8,002 nucleotides of DNA, from assembly GCA_002315625.1 (NCBI GenBank), contig DCHH01000027.1, positions 5,540 to 13,541 on the forward strand, read 5' to 3'. Below are positions 1-6,416 of the stretch, one piece after another. This stretch comes from Bacteroidales bacterium UBA1757. GTDB lineage: Bacteria > Bacteroidota > Bacteroidia > Bacteroidales > UBA1402. Under the pieces are notes generated by a model that worked only from the letters and a program-made list of their open reading frames with translations, made no database searches and was not told the origin of the DNA. Positions within the stretch are counted from its first letter, which is position 1; every line of letters starts with the position of its first letter. A program made the position numbers and the translations under genes.

Positions 1-1073
1 TCGTTGAAAATCTTCTGCAGGCTGTCGGCCACCTTCTTGGTGATGTGGCTCGATATCTTCTTGACATTCACGTCATTCTGCAGATATGAACGGGACACGT
101 TCAGAGGAATGTCCGGAGAATCAATCACACCATGGAGCAATGTCAGGAAATCGGGGACAATGCCTTCGACGGAATCGGTCACAAACACCTGGTTGCAGTA
201 GAGCTGAATCTTGTTCTTCTGAAGCTCTATACGATTCTTGATTTTCGGGAAATAGAGGATACCGGTCAGGTTAAACGGATAATCCACATTCAGATGAATA
301 TGGAACAGCGGTTCGTCGGCCATGGGGTAGAGGGCCCTGTAGAACTTGTCGTAGTCCTCTTCCTTCATGTCGGCTGGCTTGCGGGTCCATGCGGGCTCGG
401 TGTCGTTAATCTGGTTGTCCTGGTCGGTCTCTTCGTATTTGTCCTTCTTCCATTCCTTCTTCTTGCCAAAGACGATGGGGACGGGAAGGAACTTGCAGTA
501 CTTGTTCAGTAGCTCGGTGATTTTCTCTTCTTTGAGGAAATCTGCGTAGTCATCAGAGATATGCATCACGATGTCGGTGCCGCGGTCTTCCTTTTCTATT
601 TCGTCAATTGTGAAGGCGGGCGAACCGTCGCAGCTCCATTTTACGGCCTGTGCACCTTCCTGCCATGATTTTGTGATGATGTCAACCTGGTTTGAAACCA
701 TGAATGACGAATAGAAGCCGAGTCCGAAATGGCCGATGATGGCATTGGCGTCATTCTTGTACTTCTCAAGGAACTCTTCGGCACCCGAAAAGGCAATCTG
801 GTTGATGTATTTGTCGATTTCATCAGCAGTCATTCCGATACCGCGGTCGCTGACAGTCAGGGTCTTGGCATCCTTGTCGATTTTTACGCGGACGGCAATG
901 TCGCCCAGTTCGCCTTTGTAGGTTCCCATGCTCGACAGGGTTTTGAGCTTTTGGATGGCATCGACTGCATTAGACACGATTTCACGGAGGAAAATTTCCT
1001 GGTCGCTGTAAAGGAATTTCTTGATTACGGGGAAGATGTTGTCGGTCGTTACCCCAATGTTTCCGGTTTTCAT
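1..1073 (-). CDS. htpG: Molecular chaperone HtpG (Hsp90 family), N-terminal 357 codons, cut by window edge
   Basis: This is a cytosolic ATP-dependent Hsp90 chaperone that helps fold and remodel client proteins under stress. I translated the minus strand from the ATG at 1073; the frame stays open to base 1, giving 357 codons plus two bases, with the C-terminal dimerisation part outside the window. Residues 1-200 form the GHKL ATPase domain: E31 and N35 in FLREIVSNAVDA, the DRGIGM motif with D76, the lid FSGAEEFLEKYKNDANAI, and GHFGLGFYSSF at 114-124. A charged linker follows (about 203-245). The middle domain includes YPMADEPLFHIHLNVDYPF (249-267), and R328 in IPLNVSRSYL matches the catalytic arginine of E. 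coli HtpG (R336). The opening MKTGNIGVTTDNIFP is as expected for Bacteroidales HtpG. No Shine-Dalgarno precedes it. It starts 19 bp after clpC ends, so co-transcription is likely. Identification is firm; completeness of the 3' half is unseen. Confidence 0.96.
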   Translation of the reverse strand, partial: MKTGNIGVTTDNIFPVIKKFLYSDQEIFLREIVSNAVDAIQKLKTLSSMGTYKGELGDIAVRVKIDKDAKTLTVSDRGIGMTADEIDKYINQIAFSGAEEFLEKYKNDANAIIGHFGLGFYSSFMVSNQVDIITKSWQEGAQAVKWSCDGSPAFTIDEIEKEDRGTDIVMHISDDYADFLKEEKITELLNKYCKFLPVPIVFGKKKEWKKDKYEETDQDNQINDTEPAWTRKPADMKEEDYDKFYRALYPMADEPLFHIHLNVDYPFNLTGILYFPKIKNRIELQKNKIQLYCNQVFVTDSVEGIVPDFLTLLHGVIDSPDIPLNVSRSYLQNDVNVKKISSHITKKVADSLQKIFN

Positions 1074-1092
1074 AGATGTATGCGTTAGTGAA

Positions 1093-3639
1093 TTATACTA
1101 AATTGATGGTTTTGGATTCTAAGTTGTAAATTGCACGGAGATGATGCGTCTCGTTTCGGAGGATTGCTTCGGAGAGAGGATCCTCGAGATACTGCTGGAT
1201 GGCGCGCTTGAGAGGACGGGCTCCAAACTGGACGTCGTACCCTTTTTCTGCGATGAAATCGCGTGCTTCGGGGGTGATTTCCAGTGTAAATCCGAGTTTT
1301 TCGACCCTCTCAAGGAAGGGCTTGAGTTCCAGGTCGATAATCTTATTTATGGACTCTTTAGACAGCTGTTCGAAATAAATGGTATTATCGACACGGTTCA
1401 GGAACTCGGGTGAGAATGTCTTGCGGATGGCCTTGTCGATGATGCCTCTTGAATAGTCGTTCATCTTTCCGTCCTTGGCAGCTCCTTCGGCGGGGCCGAA
1501 ACCGATTCCCTGGCCGAACTCCTTGAGCTGGCGGGTTCCGACGTTTGAAGTCATTATGAGAATCACATTGCGGAAATCGACCCTGCGTCCGAGGCTGTCG
1601 GTCAGGCGTCCTTCGTCCATGACCTGAAGCAGAAGATTGAACACATCGGTATGGGCCTTCTCAATTTCATCGAGCAAAAGGACGCAATAGGGTTTGCGGC
1701 GCACCTTTTCGGTAAGCTGTCCACCCTCTTCGTATCCTACGTATCCCGGAGGGGCACCGACAAGACGCGAAACCGTGAATTTCTCCATGAATTCGCTCAT
1801 GTCTATACGCACAAGGGCATCTTTCGAATCGAACATGCACTGGCTGAGCAGTTTGGCCAAGTGGGTCTTGCCAACACCTGTAGGACCGACAAAAAGGAAG
1901 GTGCCAATGGGCTTGTTCGGGTCTTTGAGCCCGACACGGCTGCGGAGAATGGCCTTCACAACGGCATCAACTGCTGCATCCTGTCCGATAAGTCGGCTCT
2001 TGAGGTCGTCGGCCAACTTGAGCAGACGGGTACTCTCTTCGGTGGCGATACGCTCCAAAGGCACTCCCGACATCATGGCCACAACCGAGGCAATCTGCTC
2101 GTAATCGACCGGACGGCGCTGTGCATCAAGGGTTTTCACCCATTCGGCCTTCATGTCCGACAGGCGTGCAAGCTGCTTTTTGCTTTTGTCACGGTAGTCG
2201 GCTGCCAGCTCGAAGTTCTGGGCCTTGACTGCTTCAGCCTTCAGACGGTCCATTTCGTCGATTTCCTTTTCCATCTGCTCGATTTCAGCCGGAACGGTGA
2301 TATTGTCGATATGTACACGTGCACCGGCCTCGTCCAGGGCGTCAATTGCCTTGTCGGGGAAACTCCGGTCGGAAATGTACCGTTGTGTCAGGGAGACGCA
2401 AGCCTGAAGAGCCTCGTCGCTGTATGTTACATTATGGTGTGATTCATAGCGGTCCTTGATGTTGCGCAAAATCTGGAGCGTCTCTTCGGGGGTGGTTGGT
2501 TCCACTATTATTTTCTGGAAGCGGCGTTCAAGTGCGCCGTCTTTTTCAATGCTCTTGCGGTATTCATCGAGCGTGGTTGCACCAATGCACTGGATGACTC
2601 CGCGTGACAATGCGGGCTTGAGCATGTTTGCCGCATCCATTGAACCAGAGGCGTTTCCGGCTCCTATCATGGTGTGAATTTCATCGATGAAAAGGATGAT
2701 TTCGGGGTTCTGTTCAAGTTCGTTGATTACCGCTTTCATCCGTTCTTCGAACTGTCCGCGGTACTTGGTGCCAGCCACCATCGATGCCAGGTCGAGCGAA
2801 ATTATGCGCTTGTCGAAAAGCATTCGCGACACCTTTCTTTCTACTATACGGATTGCCAGTCCTTCGACAATGGCCGATTTACCCACACCCGGTTCGCCGA
2901 TGAGAACAGGATTGTTCTTCTTGCGGCGGGAAAGAATCTGGGCCAGACGGGTCATTTCCTTTTCGCGTCCGACCACCGGGTCAAGACGTCCTTCGCGGGC
3001 AGCCTTTGTCAGGTCATTGCCGAAATTGTCCAGAGCGGGGGTGTCTTTCTTTCCACCGCCACCGGCAGAAGCTGTTGTTGTCGGTTTGGACTGGGCCGAA
3101 GAACGCCAGCTTTCACCCTGAGGTGCTGAATCTTCATCCCTCTCATCATCCTCCTCGTCTGTATAGTCGGCAGAGGCAGTAGGAGAGGCCTTTTCTGGCT
3201 CTGAGGTGAAAGCTCCTTTCAAGTTAGTGTAATCGACTCCCTCCTGGCGCAGGGTTTCTGCTGCCAAAGTGTCATCATCGCGGAGTATTGCGAGCAGCAG
3301 GTGCTCTGTTCCGACGGTTTCACTCTTGAGCGAACGGGCCTCAAGGGCACCCATCTTGATGATTCTTTCGCTTTTGGCATCAAGGACGGGAGTCTGACTG
3401 CCAGAAACGGGGTCAGAATTTCTCATTCTTTTCTCTATCAGATATTTAATGAGTAAAATATTTATGTCTTTTTGGGCGAGGTAGTCCATTGCCTTAGTGT
3501 TCTTGCGGCGGAAAAGACCAAGGAGCAAGTGTTCGGGCGTTATGGTGTCATTACCTAATCGGCGTGCCTCTTCTATGCTGAAATTCAGCACCATGCGCAA
3601 ATCTTCCGAGAGTTTTACAATATCCATTTCGTTGTGCAT
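1093..3639 (-). CDS. clpC: ATP-dependent Clp protease ATP-binding subunit ClpC (Hsp100 unfoldase)
   Basis: This cytosolic AAA+ unfoldase is expected to thread proteins into the ClpP peptidase. At 848 aa it has normal ClpC length. Two Clp_N repeats lie at about 5-75 and 88-145 (TPEHLLLGLF, GTEHLLLAIL). They are followed by an acidic, Ser/Thr/Gly-rich linker at 145-200. AAA module D1 has Walker A GEPGVGKS (248-255), Walker B ILFIDE (315-320), pore loop KYRG (292-295) and arginines in LERRFQ (370-375). A short middle domain with a UVR-like helix (about 455-505) separates it from D2. D2 has Walker A GPTGVGKT (585-592), pore loop GYVG (632-635), Walker B VLLLDE (653-658), arginine finger R749 in FLNRVD, and sensor-2 GARPLKRAI. 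The short middle domain argues against ClpB, and IGF at 712-714 is the tripeptide expected of a ClpP-docking loop. An alternative start is Met5, 12 bp downstream; neither has a Shine-Dalgarno. It is divergent from gyrA and 19 bp upstream of htpG. Confidence 0.97.
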   Translation of the reverse strand: MHNEMDIVKLSEDLRMVLNFSIEEARRLGNDTITPEHLLLGLFRRKNTKAMDYLAQKDINILLIKYLIEKRMRNSDPVSGSQTPVLDAKSERIIKMGALEARSLKSETVGTEHLLLAILRDDDTLAAETLRQEGVDYTNLKGAFTSEPEKASPTASADYTDEEDDERDEDSAPQGESWRSSAQSKPTTTASAGGGGKKDTPALDNFGNDLTKAAREGRLDPVVGREKEMTRLAQILSRRKKNNPVLIGEPGVGKSAIVEGLAIRIVERKVSRMLFDKRIISLDLASMVAGTKYRGQFEERMKAVINELEQNPEIILFIDEIHTMIGAGNASGSMDAANMLKPALSRGVIQCIGATTLDEYRKSIEKDGALERRFQKIIVEPTTPEETLQILRNIKDRYESHHNVTYSDEALQACVSLTQRYISDRSFPDKAIDALDEAGARVHIDNITVPAEIEQMEKEIDEMDRLKAEAVKAQNFELAADYRDKSKKQLARLSDMKAEWVKTLDAQRRPVDYEQIASVVAMMSGVPLERIATEESTRLLKLADDLKSRLIGQDAAVDAVVKAILRSRVGLKDPNKPIGTFLFVGPTGVGKTHLAKLLSQCMFDSKDALVRIDMSEFMEKFTVSRLVGAPPGYVGYEEGGQLTEKVRRKPYCVLLLDEIEKAHTDVFNLLLQVMDEGRLTDSLGRRVDFRNVILIMTSNVGTRQLKEFGQGIGFGPAEGAAKDGKMNDYSRGIIDKAIRKTFSPEFLNRVDNTIYFEQLSKESINKIIDLELKPFLERVEKLGFTLEITPEARDFIAEKGYDVQFGARPLKRAIQQYLEDPLSEAILRNETHHLRAIYNLESKTINLV

Positions 3640-3659
3640 AGGAATAAACCACCAAATAC

Positions 3660-3676
3660 CCTTGCAAAAACCTTGC
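3660..3676. repeat. Short direct repeat CCTTGC x2, 11 bp apart, in the clpC leader
   Basis: CCTTGC occurs at 3660-3665 and again at 3671-3676, separated by AAAAA. The 11-bp period is about one helical turn, as in tandem half-sites read from one DNA face. The pair lies 21-37 bp upstream of the clpC start codon, probably within its leader. No known regulator of this motif comes to mind, and chance cannot be excluded. Confidence 0.25.
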
Positions 3677-3681
3677 CACGG

Positions 3682-3692
3682 GACAAATTGTC
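3682..3692. repeat. 11-bp palindrome GACAAATTGTC upstream of clpC
   Basis: GACAA and TTGTC are perfect 5-bp arms around a single central A. The centre (3687) is 48 bp upstream of the clpC ATG. The symmetry and the position in a heat-shock gene leader fit a small dimeric-repressor operator, but it is not the CIRCE element bound by HrcA (9-bp arms with a 9-bp gap), nor the CtsR heptad repeat that controls clpC in Firmicutes. An 11-bp palindrome can arise by chance in AT-rich DNA. Confidence 0.3.
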
Positions 3693-3728
3693 ATTCTATC
3701 ACCACACAACATTTTTTCTCAAAACCTC

Positions 3729-3759
3729 TTTGTTCTGACCAAAAAAACATATATCTTAG
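3729..3759 (+). promoter_or_regulatory. Candidate Bacteroides-type sigma-ABfr promoter for gyrA
   Basis: The -33 element TTTG lies at 3729-3732 and a -7-like element TATCTTAG at 3752-3759. The second matches the consensus TAnnTTTG with one mismatch (A for T at the seventh base). The spacer is 19 bp, within the usual range for the primary sigma factor of Bacteroidota. Transcription would begin near 3765-3770, leaving a short AT-rich leader of roughly 25-30 nt before the gyrA ATG. That leader has no Shine-Dalgarno motif, which is normal for this phylum. This is a consensus match by eye, not a mapped start. Confidence 0.5.
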
Positions 3760-3794
3760 CGTGATTTTAGAGAAAAATAATAGCAAATACTTAA

Positions 3795-6395
3795 ATGATT
3801 GACCAAGAAAGAATTATCCCTGTCGATCTGGAGGCTGAAATGAGGTCCTCCTACATCGACTACTCCATGTCCGTCATCGTGTCGCGTGCCCTGCCCGATG
3901 TGCGTGACGGTTTCAAGCCTGTCCACCGCCGTGTACTGTTCGCCATGAACGAAATGGGGAACAATTCGGACAAACCTTATAAGAAATGTGCCCGTGTCGT
4001 TGGTGAAGTGCTCGGTAAGTACCATCCCCACGGCGACTCGTCGGTCTATTTCGCCCTCGTGCGTCTGGCCCAGGACTGGAATATGCGTTACATGCTGGTT
4101 GACGGCCAGGGTAACTTCGGAAGCGTCGATGGTGACAGCCCTGCTGCCATGCGTTACACCGAGTGCCGCCTGCGTCGTATCGCAGAGGAAATGCTCGATG
4201 ATATCGACAAGGATACCATCGATTTCCAGATGAACTTCGACAATGAGCTCAAGGAGCCGACGGTTCTGCCAACCCGTATTCCGAACCTGCTGGTGAACGG
4301 CTCGTCGGGAATAGCTGTCGGTATGGCTACCAATATGCCGACTCACAACCTTTCCGAGGTGGTTGACGGCATAGTTGCCTATATCAACAACAACGACATC
4401 ACTATCGAGGAGCTGATGCAATATATTAAGGCCCCCGATTTCCCGACAGGCGGTTACATCTACGGTTATGCCGGTGTCAAGGAGGCGTTCGAGACGGGTA
4501 GGGGACGTATTGTAATCCGTGCCAGGGCCACTATCGAGACCGACCGCAACCACGAGCAGATTATCGTGACGGAGATTCCTTACGCCGTCAACAAGGCTGA
4601 GCTCATCAAGACGATTGCCGATATGGTCAACGACCATCGTATTGATGGTATCTCCAATATCAACGACGAGTCGGACCGTAGCGGTATGCGCATCGTAATC
4701 GACGTCAAGAAGGATTTCAACGCTAACGTGCTGCTCAACAAGCTCTTCAAGATGACGGCTCTGCAGTCGTCGTTCAGCGTCAACAATATTGCCCTGGTCA
4801 AGGGACGTCCGCGTCTGCTGAACCTGAAAGACCTGATTCGTTGTTTCGTCGATCATCGCCATGAGGTGGTGACACGCCGCACACGGTTTGAACTGGCCGA
4901 GGCTGAGAAGAGGGCCCATATCCTGCAGGGACTTATCATAGCCTGCGACAATATTGACAGGGTTGTAGCCATAATCCGTGCCGCCAAGACCCCCGATGAA
5001 GCCCGTGAAAATCTTATGGCCGAGTTCTCGCTGAGCGATATCCAGGCCCGCGCCATCGTGGAGATGCGTCTGCGCCAGCTCACAGGTCTTGAAGTCGAGA
5101 AACTTCATAAGGAATACGAAGAACAGATGGCCAAGATTGACTGGTGCCACCGTGTACTCGAAAGCATCGAGATGCGCATGGACATCATCAAGGACGAAAT
5201 GCTTGAAATCAAGGAGAAATACGGTGACGCACGTCGCAGTGAAATCGTCTATGCTTCGGAAGAGCTTAATCCGGAGGATTTCTATGCTGACGACGAGATG
5301 ATTATCACCATATCGCACATGGGTTACATCAAACGTACCCCGCTGGCTGAGTTCCGTGCTCAGAACCGTGGAGGTCTCGGCTCGAAAGGCAGTTCGACCC
5401 GTGACGAGGACTTCGTCGAGCACATCTATCCGGCATCGATGCACAATACCCTTATGTTCTTTACACAGAAGGGCAGATGCTACTGGCTGAAGGTCTATGA
5501 GATACCCGAAGGCAACAAGGGTGCAAAGGGACGCGCCATCCAGAATATGCTCAACATTGAGTCAGACGACAAGATTACCGCATATATTAAGGTGAGGACT
5601 CTCAACGACACGAATTACATCAATTCGCACTACATAGTCTTTGCCACACAAAATGGTATCATCAAGAAAACGGCTCTCGAAGCCTATTCACGTCCTCGTG
5701 CAAATGGTATCAACGCCATCAACATCCTTGAGAATGACCGCGTTATCGATGTCTGCCTGACCGACGGCCACAGTGAGATTGTTATTGCCAACCGCAATGG
5801 CCGCGCCATCCGCTTCCCCGAAGAGAAGGTCCGCCCGATGGGTCGTCCTTCGACTGGTGTACGCGCCATGTCACTCGATGAGGACGGAGAGGATGCAATT
5901 GTCGGCATGATTGTAATCAACGACAAGGAGAAGGAGTCAATTCTCGTTGTTTCTGAAAAGGGCTATGGAAAGCGCTCATGTATTGACGATTACCGCGTTA
6001 CCAACCGTGGCGGTAAGGGTGTCAAGACCATCAACGTGACCGAAAAGACCGGCAAGCTTGTGAGCATCCAGAATGTGATAGACGACAACGACCTGATGAT
6101 TATCAACAAATCCGGTATCGTCATCCGTCTTTCACTGGCAGAGATGCGTCTGGTTGGACGTGCCACACAGGGAGTGCGTCTCATCAACCTTGAGAAGCGT
6201 AACGACGAGATTGCCTCGGTTTGTAAGGTGATGTCGGAAAAAGACGAGGAAAATGCAAGTCAGGAGGCTGAGAAAGAAGCAGTTGAGCAGTCTGCCACCA
6301 GAAATGGAGAGGGTGGGGAAGAGGCTCCCGCAAACTTCGTCAGCTCATCCGATGTTGCCTCCGAAGAAGGAGAAAACGAAAATAATGAAGAGTAA
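3795..6395 (+). CDS. gyrA: DNA gyrase subunit A
   Basis: GyrA is the DNA-cleaving and DNA-wrapping subunit of the A2B2 gyrase that introduces negative supercoils using ATP. The 866-aa product shows the N-terminal motif SSYIDYSMSVIVSRALPDVR (18-37), the quinolone-determining stretch YHPHGDSSVYFALVR (76-90) and the catalytic tyrosine Y121 in AAMRYTE (E. coli Y122). Residues aligned with E. coli S83 and D87 are S82 and F86. The coiled-coil tower region follows (about 365-475). The C-terminal beta-pinwheel (about 495-810) carries a GyrA box QNRGGLG at 523-529, which supports gyrase over ParC, plus a second box-like NRGGKG at 737-742. An acidic tail covers 815-866, with 18 Asp/Glu among 52 residues. 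The ATG at 3795 gives the expected N-terminus and sits about 35 nt after a promoter candidate. The downstream TPR gene is 21 bp away; gyrB is not in the window. Confidence 0.97.
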   Translation: MIDQERIIPVDLEAEMRSSYIDYSMSVIVSRALPDVRDGFKPVHRRVLFAMNEMGNNSDKPYKKCARVVGEVLGKYHPHGDSSVYFALVRLAQDWNMRYMLVDGQGNFGSVDGDSPAAMRYTECRLRRIAEEMLDDIDKDTIDFQMNFDNELKEPTVLPTRIPNLLVNGSSGIAVGMATNMPTHNLSEVVDGIVAYINNNDITIEELMQYIKAPDFPTGGYIYGYAGVKEAFETGRGRIVIRARATIETDRNHEQIIVTEIPYAVNKAELIKTIADMVNDHRIDGISNINDESDRSGMRIVIDVKKDFNANVLLNKLFKMTALQSSFSVNNIALVKGRPRLLNLKDLIRCFVDHRHEVVTRRTRFELAEAEKRAHILQGLIIACDNIDRVVAIIRAAKTPDEARENLMAEFSLSDIQARAIVEMRLRQLTGLEVEKLHKEYEEQMAKIDWCHRVLESIEMRMDIIKDEMLEIKEKYGDARRSEIVYASEELNPEDFYADDEMIITISHMGYIKRTPLAEFRAQNRGGLGSKGSSTRDEDFVEHIYPASMHNTLMFFTQKGRCYWLKVYEIPEGNKGAKGRAIQNMLNIESDDKITAYIKVRTLNDTNYINSHYIVFATQNGIIKKTALEAYSRPRANGINAINILENDRVIDVCLTDGHSEIVIANRNGRAIRFPEEKVRPMGRPSTGVRAMSLDEDGEDAIVGMIVINDKEKESILVVSEKGYGKRSCIDDYRVTNRGGKGVKTINVTEKTGKLVSIQNVIDDNDLMIINKSGIVIRLSLAEMRLVGRATQGVRLINLEKRNDEIASVCKVMSEKDEENASQEAEKEAVEQSATRNGEGGEEAPANFVSSSDVASEEGENENNEE

Positions 6396-6416
6396 CCAAT
6401 TTTAAATCAATAGTTT

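Larger units (their letters stand above)
3640..3794. promoter_or_regulatory. Divergent intergenic region between clpC and gyrA
   Basis: This 155-bp AT-rich spacer lies between two divergent start codons and must carry the promoters of both units, unless transcription enters from outside. The gyrA side has a good Bacteroides-type -33/-7 pair (listed separately). For clpC I found no match to TTTG with TAnnTTTG at 19-21 bp spacing. The nearest minus-strand candidate is TATGTTTT (3751 down to 3744), one mismatch from the -7 consensus but without a proper -33 element. Between that point and the clpC ATG lie an 11-bp palindrome and a short direct repeat, both possible regulator sites. No ORF or structured RNA is evident. 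Confidence 0.7.

Noticed and set aside
132..1088. Plus-strand ORFs at 132-512 and 729-1088
   Set aside because: Both are antisense shadows of htpG, whose minus-strand reading frame matches Hsp90 motifs without interruption.
1651..2442. Plus-strand ORF of 263 codons opposite clpC
   Set aside because: It is the register-matched shadow of conserved ClpC D1/D2 sequence, with no recognisable motif of its own.
1093..3639. Reading the Hsp100 gene as clpB
   Set aside because: The middle domain is short and UVR-like, where ClpB has a long coiled coil, and an IGF ClpP-docking tripeptide is present at 712-714.
3756..5444. Long minus-strand ORF (562 codons) opposite gyrA
   Set aside because: It lies in codon register with gyrA, its product is His/Val/Asp-rich with no recognisable domain, and it also covers part of the gyrA promoter. 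The sense gene is certain.
3795..6395. Reading the topoisomerase gene as parC
   Set aside because: The full C-terminal pinwheel with a GyrA box (QNRGGLG) and overall sequence fit GyrA; ParC usually lacks a canonical box.
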